A stretch of 64,000 nt of DNA from JAMXLO01 sp963850535 (GCA_963850535.1 CAWKMC010000010.1:186001-250000), one strand, 5' to 3'; positions 1 to 9,430 are shown, counted from the stretch's first letter. Numbers and translations: made by a program. Notes: generated by a model from the sequence alone, not told the origin.

Positions 1-1
1 C

Positions 2-730
2 GCCTGCTACCAGGACGCGCGCTTCCTGCTGGTGTCGACACCTTCGGGACTGACGCTGGCTCCTGAAGGCGGCCAGCACCAGTCGATCAACACGCCGCTG
101 ATCGGCATCGCAGCCGACCGGCTGGCGAGCTTCGAGCCGGCGCATGTCGATGAGCTCGCGATCCTGCTGCGACACGGCTTCGAGCATATGCAGCAGCTTG
201 ATGGTTCGGCCGTGTGGTTACGTTTGTCGACACGCCAGCTCGAACAGCCGGCCCGCACGCTGGATGCGCCGTCGGTGGTCGCAGGAGCCCACTGGGTGGT
301 GCCACCGGCACAGGGGGCACGCATCGCGATTGGATATCAGGGGCCGGTGGCGCCAGAGGCGACTGAAGCGTTCGCCCAGTTGGTAAGCGAGGAGCCTGGG
401 GCAGGTCTGCTGGCGATCACCAGTCCGGACCGCCTGCACGCCGACTGGATAGGGGCATTGCGCGCTCGGCGCCAAGGGCATGCGGTGATGCCGCATATCG
501 AGCGGATCCTGTTGCCACTGGCCCCTGGGGCAGCGTTGGTGACGGTGCTGGACGGGCATCCCGCCACGCATGCCTGGTTGGGGTCGGTGCGCGGACACCG
601 CGTCGTGCCGCTCGGGCCGGACCGGTTCGGGCAGAGCGGCGATATCCCGGATCTTTACCGGGCGTATGGCATGGACAGCGATGCCGTCCTGGATGCCTGC
701 GCACAGGCACTGCTGACCTGGAGCGGCTGA
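2..730 (+). CDS. C-terminal part of pyruvate dehydrogenase E1 / transketolase-type enzyme (5' end outside window)
   Basis: The frame is open from the first base of the window, so the gene starts upstream and only about 242 residues are seen. The fragment carries the TPP-enzyme pyrimidine and C-terminal domains of homodimeric 2-oxoacid dehydrogenase E1 (AceE) or transketolase-like proteins. It shows APEGGQHQSINTP near the start, FEPAHVDELAILLRHG soon after, and VPLGPDRFGQSGDIPDLYRA near the end, the last being a typical E1/transketolase C-terminal motif. These enzymes act in the cytoplasm with thiamine diphosphate. Without the TPP-binding N-terminal half I cannot say whether the substrate is pyruvate or a sugar phosphate. 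The EGGQHQSI motif favours the E1 family. Confidence 0.8.
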   Translation, partial: ACYQDARFLLVSTPSGLTLAPEGGQHQSINTPLIGIAADRLASFEPAHVDELAILLRHGFEHMQQLDGSAVWLRLSTRQLEQPARTLDAPSVVAGAHWVVPPAQGARIAIGYQGPVAPEATEAFAQLVSEEPGAGLLAITSPDRLHADWIGALRARRQGHAVMPHIERILLPLAPGAALVTVLDGHPATHAWLGSVRGHRVVPLGPDRFGQSGDIPDLYRAYGMDSDAVLDACAQALLTWSG

Positions 731-863
731 GCGGCAAGCCAAGATGGCGCAGGCCTACTGACCGGTGCAGCGCTGCTCGCTCAAACTCGGCGATAAGCAC
801 AATGGCGACTTTTATGCCTGGCCGATGTGGCTATCCTGAGGAGCAGGAGAAAAGGAGCGGGTC

Positions 864-2444
864 ATGCGGCGGCGAACATTGCTGAAGGCAGCAGCAACGG
901 GACTGACAGGACTACCGCGCTTCTCCATCGCACAACCGGCGAATACGCGAGTGCTGCAATTCGTGCCGCAGGCCAACCTGACGCTGCTCGATCCGATCAT
1001 CACCACCGCCGCCGTGACGGCCAACCATGCCTGGATGGTTTGGGACACGCTGTTTGGAGTGAATGCCGCCCAACAGCCGAAGCCGCAGATGGCGGAAGGC
1101 TACACGGTATCAGACGATGGACGGACTTATCTGGTCAGGCTGCGCGACGGGCTGAAGTGGCACGACGGCGAACCGGTACGGGCGCAGGATTGTGCGGCCA
1201 GCCTGGTGCGCTGGGCGGCGCGCGATACGTTCGGCCAAACGGTCGCCAAGGTCGTCGATACCTGGGGTGCAGCGGACGATCGCACGATCAAAGTTGCACT
1301 GAAGCGGCCGTTCCCGTTGCTGATCGAGGCAATCGCCAAGCCAGACGCGCAGATCGCATTCATGATGCCGGAGCGGGTCGCGAAGACTGACCCGTTCAAG
1401 ACGATCACGGAGATAATTGGTTCCGGCCCATACCGGTTCGTGACGGACCAATTCGTTGCCGGCAGCAGTGCCGCCTGGGCAAAGTTCGATGGCTATGTGC
1501 CGCGGCAGGAGCCTGCGGAATGGACCTCGGGCGGCAAAGTCGCGCACTTCGAACGCATCGAATGGAAGATTATCCCCGATGCAGCGACGGCCTCGGCTGC
1601 GTTGCAGAATGGCGAGGTTGACTGGTACGAGCAGGTGCAGGCTGATCTCGTGCCTCTGCTGAAGCGAAGCAGCGACATCGCTTTCGCCGCCTCCAACCCG
1701 CAAGGCTACGTTGCGGGATTGCGGTTCAATCATCTGCACCCGCCATTCAACGATGTTGGTATGCGCCGTGCCGTGCTGACGGCCGTGAATCAGGCGGATT
1801 ATATGGGCGCGATCACCGGCAACGATCCGTCCGAATGGCGCTTATGCAAATCGCAGTTTCCGTGCGGCACGACCTATGGAACCGAGGTGAATTTGCCGGT
1901 GCAGCAGGGCGACCTGGCAACGGCGAAGAAGCTTATCGAAGAGTCCGGATACAACGGGCAGAAGGTGGTGATCATCAACCCCACCGACTTCGCGACCATC
2001 GGGCCACTCGGCGACATCACCTACGATATGTTCAAAAAGCTGGGCATCAACACCGAACTGGTGGCGACCGACTGGGGATCGGTGGTGCAACGCCGTGCGA
2101 GCAAGGAACCAGTGGAGAAGGGCGGCTGGTCGGTGTTCCACACTTGGTTCACCGGTGGGTTCATCATCAACCCGGTGGTCAGTGCACCATTCCGGGGGCA
2201 GGGCGCGGCCGGTTGGTTCGGCTGGTACGACAATCCGAAAATCGAGACGCTGACGCAGGACTGGCTGGACGCGGAGGACGAGGAAGGGCGGAAGAAGGTC
2301 GCGGCGGCAATTCAGCAGGAGAATTATCAACAGGTGCCCACAGTCACCTTGGGGCAATTCCAAATTCCAACGGCGTATCGGAAGAGTCTGGTCGGCCGCG
2401 TCGAAAACAGCAGCCCTGTGTTCTGGAATATTAGACGCGCGTGA
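864..2444 (+). CDS. ABC transporter substrate-binding protein, family 5 (peptide/nickel type)
   Basis: This 526-aa periplasmic binding protein is of the SBP_bac_5 family, which delivers oligopeptides, glutathione, nickel or similar ligands to DppBC-type permeases. The N-terminus MRRRTLLKAAATGL resembles a twin-arginine (Tat) export signal. The family signature is visible as LRDGLKWHDGEPVRAQD at about residue 95, and family motifs such as GSGPYRF follow. The ATG is well supported by AAGGAG six bases upstream. No permease or ATPase genes adjoin it, so it is an orphan binding protein or serves a permease elsewhere. Its only plus-strand neighbour is the E1-type gene 133 bases upstream. The ligand cannot be predicted. 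Confidence 0.9.
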   Translation: MRRRTLLKAAATGLTGLPRFSIAQPANTRVLQFVPQANLTLLDPIITTAAVTANHAWMVWDTLFGVNAAQQPKPQMAEGYTVSDDGRTYLVRLRDGLKWHDGEPVRAQDCAASLVRWAARDTFGQTVAKVVDTWGAADDRTIKVALKRPFPLLIEAIAKPDAQIAFMMPERVAKTDPFKTITEIIGSGPYRFVTDQFVAGSSAAWAKFDGYVPRQEPAEWTSGGKVAHFERIEWKIIPDAATASAALQNGEVDWYEQVQADLVPLLKRSSDIAFAASNPQGYVAGLRFNHLHPPFNDVGMRRAVLTAVNQADYMGAITGNDPSEWRLCKSQFPCGTTYGTEVNLPVQQGDLATAKKLIEESGYNGQKVVIINPTDFATIGPLGDITYDMFKKLGINTELVATDWGSVVQRRASKEPVEKGGWSVFHTWFTGGFIINPVVSAPFRGQGAAGWFGWYDNPKIETLTQDWLDAEDEEGRKKVAAAIQQENYQQVPTVTLGQFQIPTAYRKSLVGRVENSSPVFWNIRRA

Positions 2445-2445
2445 G

Positions 2446-3120
2446 TTACCCGTTCTGCTGCGCCAGGATCTCAGCGATACGGGCGTTGGTGCCGTTGATG
2501 TCGGGAAGTCGCTCGCCTTTCGCGATGCGGGCCAGCGAGAGCTTTTCTGCCTGCTGCATGGCAATGGCGCGCTCGGCCGACGCTTTGATGTCGGATGGTG
2601 GCATGACCAGCACGCCGTTCTCATCCGCCAGGATCGCGTCGCCCGGGTTCACTGCCACACCGCCACATGAAATCGCCGTGGCGAATTCGCCGTGCAGGAA
2701 AAGACGTTTGCCGGTGACCGTGGAAAGGCCACGCGCCCAGACGGGCAGACCGTAGTCACGCAGCTCGTCGATGTCAGTGGCCATTCCGTCGATGATAATG
2801 CCGATGCAGCCCGCTTCGCGCGCGGCGAACGCGACACCACCGCCGCACGCCGCGTGCCGCATGTCGCCCGCCCTATCGATCACCAACACGTCGCCTGATC
2901 GCAGCTTGCCCAACGCATAGTGGACAATCGCGGTATCAGGGCCAAAGCAGCGCACGGTGACGGCAGTGCCAGCAATGCGGTGGCCAGACAGCAGCGATCG
3001 CACCGCCGGATCCATGAAGCCAACATGACGGAAGTGGCCGATCGTCGCGGGCTCGGCCTGACGGAGCAGGGCGACCAGAGCAGGATCGATTGCCTGCGGC
3101 ACATCATTGATCAGGAACAT
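2446..3120 (-). CDS. RraA family protein (4-hydroxy-4-methyl-2-oxoglutarate aldolase/DMK methyltransferase-like)
   Basis: The 224-aa product has the RraA/HMG aldolase fold. It shows AVTVRCFGPDTAIVHYAL, the central GDVLVIDRAGDMRHAACGG stretch, and the conserved GIIIDGMATDIDELRDYGLPV region holding the G-x-x-x-D/R-D type metal and pyruvate site. Members either cleave 4-hydroxy-4-methyl-2-oxoglutarate or oxaloacetate in aromatic catabolism, or act as RNase E inhibitor (RraA). In environmental alphaproteobacteria the aldolase role is more likely. The start ATG has GGGAG upstream. The gene is convergent with the solute-binding gene, with one base between the two stop codons, so no room exists for a separate terminator. 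Confidence 0.85.
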   Translation of the reverse strand: MFLINDVPQAIDPALVALLRQAEPATIGHFRHVGFMDPAVRSLLSGHRIAGTAVTVRCFGPDTAIVHYALGKLRSGDVLVIDRAGDMRHAACGGGVAFAAREAGCIGIIIDGMATDIDELRDYGLPVWARGLSTVTGKRLFLHGEFATAISCGGVAVNPGDAILADENGVLVMPPSDIKASAERAIAMQQAEKLSLARIAKGERLPDINGTNARIAEILAQQNG

Positions 3121-3151
3121 CGCTGTGATCTCCCAACGCGCCGCAGCCCTG

Positions 3152-3292
3152 TCAAGCGCGCAGCGGCTCGGGAGGAGGCTCAGTCGGGGGCACCGGTATG
3201 GGGTGTGGCGGCTCTTCGATCGGCACCGGATCGTCCGGATCAGGTTCGTCTGGCGGGCGGCCAGGCGGTTTTGGCGGATCGGACAGGGTCAT
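3152..3292 (-). CDS. Small proline-rich protein translationally coupled to glgX
   Basis: This short frame is below usual ORF cut-offs. It encodes 46 residues of which about 20 are proline, with acidic and PP-rich segments (start MTLSDPPKPPGRPPDEPDPD, end EPPPEPLRA). Its ATG overlaps the glgX stop codon as ATGA, an arrangement typical of translational coupling, and the frame runs uninterrupted to TGA. No known domain is recognised. The peptide would be extended and disordered, and could mediate protein-protein contacts, but that is inference. Support comes from the coupling and from the strongly non-random composition. Comparison with glgX loci of relatives would settle whether it is a real gene. 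Confidence 0.55.
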   Translation of the reverse strand: MTLSDPPKPPGRPPDEPDPDDPVPIEEPPHPIPVPPTEPPPEPLRA

Positions 3293-5511
3293 TCGGCAGG
3301 CTCTTCAGCCATTGCGGGTAGCGGCGTTGCGGTAATCTGGCGCAGCGCCTGTCGTGCACGGGCAAGCGCGACTGAGCGCGAATCGTCAGGCTGCAGCGCG
3401 AACAAAAGCAAGGATCGTCCGGTCACTTCGTATTCGTCACCGGTCTGGAAGCGTGGTGTTTCGATGCGATCGGGCAGGTTGGTATCGAGCAGACATCGCC
3501 AAGCCTGGCCGCCGACCACCTCGGGAAGCTTAAATTTCACCACATCGTGGTAGGCGTTCAGCACCAGCAGCACCGTTGCATCCATTGAGGGGCGCTTGAT
3601 GCCAGTCGCCTGCGCTCGCCCATCCATAAGCATGCCGAGACAGCGCGCATTGCCGTCCTGCCATTGCTCCGGCTCCATGTCGACTGCCGCCGGAGTGAGC
3701 CAACGCACGTCCCGCGCATCGAGGTCGGAATTGTACTCACCGGTGAGGAAGCGAGAACGGCGCAGGATAGGGAAAGCGTCGCGCAACGCGATGATCCGTC
3801 GGACGAACTCGATCAGCGCGGCGCCGTCCTCCGGTATGTTCCAGTCGACCCAGCTGAGCGGGTTGTCCTGAGCGTAGGCATTGTTATTGCCTTGCTGGCT
3901 GCGGCCGAATTCGTCGCCGGCCAGGATCATCGGCGTGCCTTGCGCCAGCAACAGCGTCGCAAGCAAATTGCGCTTTTGCCGGTTGCGCACTGCCAGAATT
4001 TCCGGATCGTCCGTTGGACCTTCGGTGCCGCCGTTCCAGGACAGGTTATCGGAATGGCCGTCCTGATTGTTCTCGCCGTTAGCCTCGTTGTGCTTCTCGT
4101 TGTACGAGACCAGGTCATTGAGTGTGAAGCCGTCATGCGCGGTTATGAAGTTTATGCTCGACCATGGCTTGCGGCCGCGCCGGGCGAAAGCGTCGGCCGA
4201 TGCCGCAAGTCGGGTTGCCAAATCCGATAGCTTGCCCTCATCGCCGCGCCAGAACGCTCGCACCGTATCGCGGAACTTGTCATTCCATTCCGCCCATCCG
4301 GGCGGGAAGCCGCCGACCTGATAGCCGCCTGGGCCGATATCCCACGGCTCGGCGATCATCTTTACCTGCGACAACACCGGATCCTGCATACAGCTTTGCA
4401 GGAAGCCGTGCTCCGACGTGAACCCGTCGGGCTGGCGCGCGAGGATGGTCCCGAGGTCGAAGCGGAAGCCATCGACGTGCATCTCGGTTACCCAGTATCG
4501 CAGAGAATCGGTCACCATCTGCAGCACATTGGGATTGCTCAGGTTGAACGTGTTCCCGGTACCGGTGTCGTTGATGTAGTAGCGTGGTTCGTCGGGCAGC
4601 AGCCGGTAGTATGACGCATTGTCTATACCGCGGAACGATAGAGTTGGGCCGCGTTCGTTGCCTTCGGCCGTGTGGTTGTAAACAACGTCGAGAATCACTT
4701 CGAGACCGGCGTCGTGTAGTCGTGCGACCATCTCCTTGAATTCGGAAAAGACAAACGCCGGGACAGCAGAATAACGCGGATCAGGAGCGAAGAAGCCGAT
4801 CGTGTTGTAGCCCCAATAGTTCGTCAGGTGCTTTTCTAGCAAATGCCGATCGTTGACAAAGGCGTGGATGGGCAGGAGTTCGATCGAGGTAACGCCGAGT
4901 GAGCGGATATAATCGATGACCTCTTTGCGGCCGAGACCGGAGAAGGTACCGCGCAGGTTTTCCGGCACTGCGGGATGCTGCTTGGTATAGCCGCGGACGT
5001 GGGTCTCATAGAGCAGGGTGCGGTGCCACGGCACGTCGGGGCGGCGCTCACGCCCCCAAGTGAAGGCTGGATCGATCACCCGGCACTTGGGCATGTAGCG
5101 CGCACTGTCACGTCGATCGAAACTCAGGTCGCCGTCGCGCGCTCCGATCGTGTAGCCAAACAGTGCATTGTCCCACCGCAAGGCGCCGACAAAGGCCTTG
5201 GCGTAGGGATCAAGCAGCAGCTTGTGCGGGTTGAAGCGATGGCCGTTGCGCGGATCATGCGGACCATGCACGCGATAGCCGTAGATGGTACCGGGTCGCG
5301 CCTCAGGCAGATACCCGTGCCAAACTTCGTCCGTATACTCGGGCAGCTCGATGCGTTCCAGCTCTGTGCGACCGGTATCGTCGAACAGGCACAGTTCTAC
5401 TTTCGTAGCGTTTGCCGAAAAGAGCGCAAAGTTAACACCCAGACCGTCCCACGTCGCGCCCCGCGGGTTAGGCGAGCCCTCGCTGACGCGCGACTTGCGG
5501 ATCGCTGGCAT
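3289..5511 (-). CDS. glgX: Glycogen debranching enzyme GlgX (isoamylase type)
   Basis: The 740-aa GH13 enzyme hydrolyses alpha-1,6 branches of glycogen limit dextrins in the cytoplasm. A CBM48-like N-terminal domain (about residues 10-110, with YGYRVHGPHDP) precedes the barrel. The nucleophile aspartate lies in GFRFDLGTI (about residue 350), the acid/base glutamate in MIAEPWDIGPGGYQVGGFP (about 388), and the transition-state aspartate in FITAHDGFTLNDLVSYNEKH (about 457). Length and motifs match GlgX closely. A purine-rich GGGGGGAGA precedes the ATG. Its stop overlaps the start of a small proline-rich gene. A GH15-type glucan hydrolase lies at the far end of the window, but no other glycogen gene is adjacent. 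Confidence 0.95.
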   Translation of the reverse strand: MPAIRKSRVSEGSPNPRGATWDGLGVNFALFSANATKVELCLFDDTGRTELERIELPEYTDEVWHGYLPEARPGTIYGYRVHGPHDPRNGHRFNPHKLLLDPYAKAFVGALRWDNALFGYTIGARDGDLSFDRRDSARYMPKCRVIDPAFTWGRERRPDVPWHRTLLYETHVRGYTKQHPAVPENLRGTFSGLGRKEVIDYIRSLGVTSIELLPIHAFVNDRHLLEKHLTNYWGYNTIGFFAPDPRYSAVPAFVFSEFKEMVARLHDAGLEVILDVVYNHTAEGNERGPTLSFRGIDNASYYRLLPDEPRYYINDTGTGNTFNLSNPNVLQMVTDSLRYWVTEMHVDGFRFDLGTILARQPDGFTSEHGFLQSCMQDPVLSQVKMIAEPWDIGPGGYQVGGFPPGWAEWNDKFRDTVRAFWRGDEGKLSDLATRLAASADAFARRGRKPWSSINFITAHDGFTLNDLVSYNEKHNEANGENNQDGHSDNLSWNGGTEGPTDDPEILAVRNRQKRNLLATLLLAQGTPMILAGDEFGRSQQGNNNAYAQDNPLSWVDWNIPEDGAALIEFVRRIIALRDAFPILRRSRFLTGEYNSDLDARDVRWLTPAAVDMEPEQWQDGNARCLGMLMDGRAQATGIKRPSMDATVLLVLNAYHDVVKFKLPEVVGGQAWRCLLDTNLPDRIETPRFQTGDEYEVTGRSLLLFALQPDDSRSVALARARQALRQITATPLPAMAEEPAE

Positions 5512-5580
5512 TTATATTCTCCCCCCTGCTGTCACATCGCAATGTGGCAGCAGAGGCTGCTCACGCCAGACAATTCTTGG

Positions 5581-5805
5581 TCAGGTGAAACGGCCCAGCA
5601 GATAACCGATGCCGATGGCAACCAGAGCAGAGGTGATCGGCTGATCCCGGATTACGTCGCTCAGGCGCGCCATTTGTTGCTCCGCCTGACCAGCAGCTTG
5701 GTTGTACACCCCCTGCGCCTGGGTCTTTGCGTCGCCCGCGTACTCTTCCACTTTCTGCTGCACGCGACCGCCCATATCGCGAGCAGTGCCTGTGAACTCA
5801 CTCAT
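5581..5805 (-). CDS. CsbD/DUF883-like small stress protein
   Basis: This 74-aa protein has a CsbD-like hydrophilic N-terminal half (FTGTARDMGGRVQQKVEEYAGDAKTQ, here described only by its start and end) and a DUF883/YqjD-type C-terminal membrane segment, PITSALVAIGIGYLLGRF. Proteins of this build are induced by general stress. YqjD and ElaB anchor ribosomes at the inner membrane in E. coli. AAGGAGG lies seven bases before the ATG, an unusually strong ribosome binding site consistent with high expression. It stands alone upstream of glgX on the same strand. The family placement is firm for the membrane tail and less so for the N-terminal half. Confidence 0.8.
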   Translation of the reverse strand: MSEFTGTARDMGGRVQQKVEEYAGDAKTQAQGVYNQAAGQAEQQMARLSDVIRDQPITSALVAIGIGYLLGRFT

Positions 5806-5865
5806 CTGGATGCCTCCTTAACGAGGCGTTAATAACGAGCAGCCGGCATTCCGGTTCCCGACCAC

Positions 5866-6777
5866 TCAGGTGAAATTTAGGCGAAGGCCTGGTTCTCCCC
5901 AGTCCAGGGCTCCCAGGCGCCCGGTCGCCGACAGAGTGACATAGGCGGTGCGCAGCTCGGGGCCGCCGAAGCAGATGTTGGTGGGGAATTCATCCGGCAT
6001 GGCGACCTGCCGCACAACGTTGCCGTTGGGTGCGATGACGGTGATGCAGCCGGCATGCAGGGTGGCCACGGCGACGTTGCCGCTCGCCTCAACGGCCAGG
6101 CTGTCGAAGCGTTGGAATCCTCCGAGGCCAGCGATGATGCGGCCACCGTGTGGCGACGGCCATCCCTGCTTGTTCACCACGCCAGGCGATTCGATATCGA
6201 ACGCCCACAGGCGGGCCGGCTCGGTGTCGGCGACATACAGGACCTTGCCGTCGGGTGACAGGCCACATCCATTGGGGCTGAGGATCGGATACGCTACTTC
6301 GACGACCTTCGAGCCATCGGGCAATGCGTAATAGAGGCCGCCGTGGTCGCGCGTGCGGGCGAAGCGCTTGCCGAGATCGGTGAAATAGAAGCCGCCGTGT
6401 GTGTCGAACACCAGATCGTTGGGCGCAGACAGCTTGTGACCGTTGACATGCGTGTAGAGTACCCGCGTGTCGCCTGTCTTCGGATCGATTCGCTGAATGC
6501 AGCCGCCGTCGTAGTCGTCGGCCGGCCCTATTGCCATCCAATGGCCGGCTGGATACTTGCCGCCGCCGTTGTTGCAGCAATAAAGCGCGCCATCCGGACC
6601 GAGCGCGAGGCCGTTCGGGCCGCCACCTGCATTGCCGATCTTTGCGCGCGCACTATCGGGGCCGATACGTGTGCAGCAGCGTCCGGCGATTTCTGTCAGG
6701 ATAATGGCGCCGTCGGGCATGGCAACGGGGCCCTCGGGAAAGCCAAAATTGCTTGCCACGATGCGCACGTCTGCCAT
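5866..6777 (-). CDS. SMP-30/gluconolactonase/LRE family protein
   Basis: This six-bladed beta-propeller lactonase is about 303 aa. The SMP-30 signature residues are visible: FPEGPVA near the N-terminus (metal-binding glutamate), SAPNDLVFDTHGGFYFTD in the middle, and SPNGCGLSPDGKVLYVADTE (metal-binding asparagine and aspartate). Family members hydrolyse sugar lactones such as gluconolactone. A longer frame would begin at a TTG two codons upstream, but the ATG at 6777 is preceded by GGGGGA at good spacing and was chosen. It is followed upstream on the same strand by an MFS permease and a solute-binding protein, which suggests a sugar-acid or lactone utilisation group. Confidence 0.88.
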   Translation of the reverse strand: MADVRIVASNFGFPEGPVAMPDGAIILTEIAGRCCTRIGPDSARAKIGNAGGGPNGLALGPDGALYCCNNGGGKYPAGHWMAIGPADDYDGGCIQRIDPKTGDTRVLYTHVNGHKLSAPNDLVFDTHGGFYFTDLGKRFARTRDHGGLYYALPDGSKVVEVAYPILSPNGCGLSPDGKVLYVADTEPARLWAFDIESPGVVNKQGWPSPHGGRIIAGLGGFQRFDSLAVEASGNVAVATLHAGCITVIAPNGNVVRQVAMPDEFPTNICFGGPELRTAYVTLSATGRLGALDWGEPGLRLNFT

Positions 6778-6829
6778 GTTCAATCCCCCACGATTATCGA
6801 CAGCAAGTCTGACGCCTGCGGCGCTGGCG

Positions 6830-8116
6830 TCAACCGGTCGCGCGCGCCACGTCGACGGCGACTGGTGCCTCCTCGCCCAGTGTGTGACGGGTCATGGCGA
6901 ACGACACGACTGCACCGATCAACGCGAGCACTCCGGCGAGCATGAAGGCGGAGGCGAAGCTACCGGTCGCACTGACAATGTAGCCTGTCACGATCGGTGC
7001 GAGCAGGCCAAATGTATTGCCGCCGAGCACCATAAAGGCGAAAGCGCGTCCGCTATCGGCTGGTGAGCGCAACAGATCGTTGCACAGCGCAGCGTTGGTC
7101 GCGGTGGCTGTATTGCCGAAACTCACCGGGAAGATGGTCAGGATGATGACGAGAGTGAGGGAGTCCACAAACGGGATCGCCATGCCAAGTGCGCAGAGCA
7201 ACAGACATGCTACGACGACCATTCGCCTTGCGCCCTGGTGCATCGTCTGTTGGGTCAACATCCGACCGCCAATCCAGTTGGTCAGGATGATGATGGCGGC
7301 GCCGATCAGGAAGGGCACCGAGGTGAACAGGCCGGACTTCACAATGGAGAGTCCGCGCGCGGTCTGCAGATAATTCGGCAGCCAACTGAGATAGAGATAG
7401 ACCGAATAGACGGCAGTGCCTTGTGAAATGGCGAGGCCCCACATCGATGGCGAGCGCAGCAGGCCACGATAGCCGACGCCGCCCGCAGCCATTACCTCGC
7501 CGGCGTGGCGTTCGTTTAGGATGCGCTGACGTTCGGGTTCAGGGATCCAGCGCGTCTTTTCTGGCGTAGAGACAAGAGCGCTCCACACGACGACCCAGAT
7601 GAGGCCCACGGCACCGGTGACAAAGAACGACATGCGCCATGATGTCGCACTGATGAGCCACGCCACGAGGGGCGCGCTAAGTGCAGGACCAAGCAGCGTT
7701 CCGGCCTGGATGCAGCCGACGGCGATGCCGCGTTCAGTGTAGGGACCCCAGTCGCGCACCGCGCGGTAGCTGACCGGGAAGGTCGGTGCCTCGCCCGCGC
7801 CAAGACCGAGACGGGTCAGCAGCATGGTAACGAAACCAGTTGCCGTGCCGCTGAGCATTTGCGCGATCGACCAAACCGTGGCGCCGATCGTGGCCATGCG
7901 GTGAGCACCAAGGCTGTCCACCAGGCGGCCGCTTGGCAACATCATGACGACGTAGGCCCAAAGGAAGGAGGAGAACAGATAGCCAAGTGCGACAGGCGAA
8001 AGAGCGAACTCCTGCGCGACTGAGCGGCCAGCAACCGACATATTGATGCGGTCAAGGTAGCAAATGATGTTAAACAGAAAGAGCAGGAAATACACCCAAT
8101 AGCGCCGGTGAGTCAT
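6830..8116 (-). CDS. MFS transporter, anion:cation symporter (ACS) type
   Basis: The 428-aa major facilitator protein has about 12 hydrophobic segments. The N-terminus YFLLFLFNIICYLDRINMS matches the ACS family of organic-anion importers (hexuronate, phthalate, tartrate, 4-hydroxyphenylacetate), whose typical first helix ends in a D-R-x-N motif. The loop 2-3 motif reads GRLVDSLGAHRM, and GAGEAPTFPVSYR is typical of the ACS group. It would import a carboxylate by proton symport across the inner membrane. A GGAG lies eight bases upstream of the ATG. Adjacent SMP-30 lactonase suggests a sugar-acid substrate, which remains inference. Confidence 0.88.
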   Translation of the reverse strand: MTHRRYWVYFLLFLFNIICYLDRINMSVAGRSVAQEFALSPVALGYLFSSFLWAYVVMMLPSGRLVDSLGAHRMATIGATVWSIAQMLSGTATGFVTMLLTRLGLGAGEAPTFPVSYRAVRDWGPYTERGIAVGCIQAGTLLGPALSAPLVAWLISATSWRMSFFVTGAVGLIWVVVWSALVSTPEKTRWIPEPERQRILNERHAGEVMAAGGVGYRGLLRSPSMWGLAISQGTAVYSVYLYLSWLPNYLQTARGLSIVKSGLFTSVPFLIGAAIIILTNWIGGRMLTQQTMHQGARRMVVVACLLLCALGMAIPFVDSLTLVIILTIFPVSFGNTATATNAALCNDLLRSPADSGRAFAFMVLGGNTFGLLAPIVTGYIVSATGSFASAFMLAGVLALIGAVVSFAMTRHTLGEEAPVAVDVARATG

Positions 8117-8191
8117 CGGCGGGTCTCCGTTGTCTTGTCGTTCCGCGAATACGATAGGCGTCCCGGATCGGAGTAGCCAGACGCGGCGTGG

Positions 8192-9430
8192 TTATTGCAT
8201 GGCCGCCGAATACGGCCAGATCAGTTTTCCCGACTGCAGTTCCTGTGGCAGCAGCACGACCTCTTTCGATGGATCCTTGAACTGCTCCAGATCGTTGCCT
8301 TTGATGCCCTGGAACTGGGTCCATACGACACGCGGTGCGGTCCACTCACCATCCTTGCCGAACGTTACGTCGCCGATGATCGTATTGAACGTGTGGCTTT
8401 TGAAGTAATCGGCGAGTTTGCCATCGTCGATGCTCTGTGTGGCTTCGATCGCTTGTGCCATCAGCTGCATGCGTGCATACGCCCACGGTGGCAGGAAATA
8501 GCCCAGGGGATCGACGCCTTCGTTGACTGCCTTGGCCTGATATCGGTTGAGGAAGTCGAGTACACCGGGAAACTGCATGGTGGGCGCCGGCAGCCAGTTC
8601 TCGTTCACCACAATGCCGTTGAGTAGCGGCCCAAGCTGCGTCTTTAGCGCAGTGGTCTGAAGCCCAACCATGGCGCCGCCGAACAGCATTGCCTTCAGTC
8701 CGATTTCGTTCGCGGCCCGCAGGATGCCCGCGGTGTCGGGCGGGTACGATGCGACGTAGACCACGTCCGGATTTGCTGCCCGCACTGCGCGGACCACAGG
8801 CGTGTAATCGGCGGTTGTTGGCGGATAGCTGGCGTCGTACACGATACGCAGCCCGACCGCTTTGGCGTTGTCGCGTGCGCCATCCGAGGCGTTCTTGGCA
8901 AACTCGGCGTCTGCGGCCACGATTGCGACCGTCTGCGGTCTTGGGTTCTGTGCAACCGCCAGTTCGAAGTAGCCGCTGGAAAAGGCGTGCTTCGGATCCG
9001 GCCCTGTCGGCAACATGGAGAAGTAGCGCGGAAAGCGAAATTCGGTGTTCACCGCGAGGCAGAATAGGCTGACGAACAGCTTGTTGTGCGCGATCGCCAC
9101 GGGCATTGCCGGGGCGGTCATGTTGGTGGAATAGCCCGAGACGATCAGATCGACGTGGTCGACGTCGAGCAGCTTCGTGTAGATGCCCGGTACATTCGCG
9201 GCACTGCTTTGGTTGTCGTAGAACAACAGCTTCACTGGCCTTCCCAGCAGGCCACCTTTGGCATTGATCTCGTCGGCCCAGATCTGAGCTGCCAGCACAC
9301 CCGACTTACCCACCACCGCCAACCCGCCGGTCAATGCCTCAGCAAAGCCTATGGTGATCGGTTCGGCTGCTCTAGCTGGCGCAGCGGAGGCGACCAGCAG
9401 CCCAAGCAGCATCGCCATGGTAGAGCGCAT
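8192..9430 (-). CDS. Branched-chain amino acid-type ABC substrate-binding protein (Peripla_BP_6)
   Basis: This 412-aa periplasmic protein begins with a cleavable signal (MRSTMAMLLGLLVASAAPARA) and continues with the LivK-like fold: ITIGFAEALTGGLAVVG, then GVLAAQIWADEINAKGGLLG, GRPVKLLFYDNQ and a C-terminal ligand domain ending TAPRVVWTQFQGI. Such proteins bind amino acids, amides, urea or aromatic acids. No liv permease genes adjoin it, so it probably feeds a transporter elsewhere. AGGGGA precedes the ATG. The stretch upstream of the start holds an inverted repeat that could be an operator. It lies in line with the MFS and SMP-30 genes and may share their catabolic theme. Confidence 0.88.
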   Translation of the reverse strand: MRSTMAMLLGLLVASAAPARAAEPITIGFAEALTGGLAVVGKSGVLAAQIWADEINAKGGLLGRPVKLLFYDNQSSAANVPGIYTKLLDVDHVDLIVSGYSTNMTAPAMPVAIAHNKLFVSLFCLAVNTEFRFPRYFSMLPTGPDPKHAFSSGYFELAVAQNPRPQTVAIVAADAEFAKNASDGARDNAKAVGLRIVYDASYPPTTADYTPVVRAVRAANPDVVYVASYPPDTAGILRAANEIGLKAMLFGGAMVGLQTTALKTQLGPLLNGIVVNENWLPAPTMQFPGVLDFLNRYQAKAVNEGVDPLGYFLPPWAYARMQLMAQAIEATQSIDDGKLADYFKSHTFNTIIGDVTFGKDGEWTAPRVVWTQFQGIKGNDLEQFKDPSKEVVLLPQELQSGKLIWPYSAAMQ

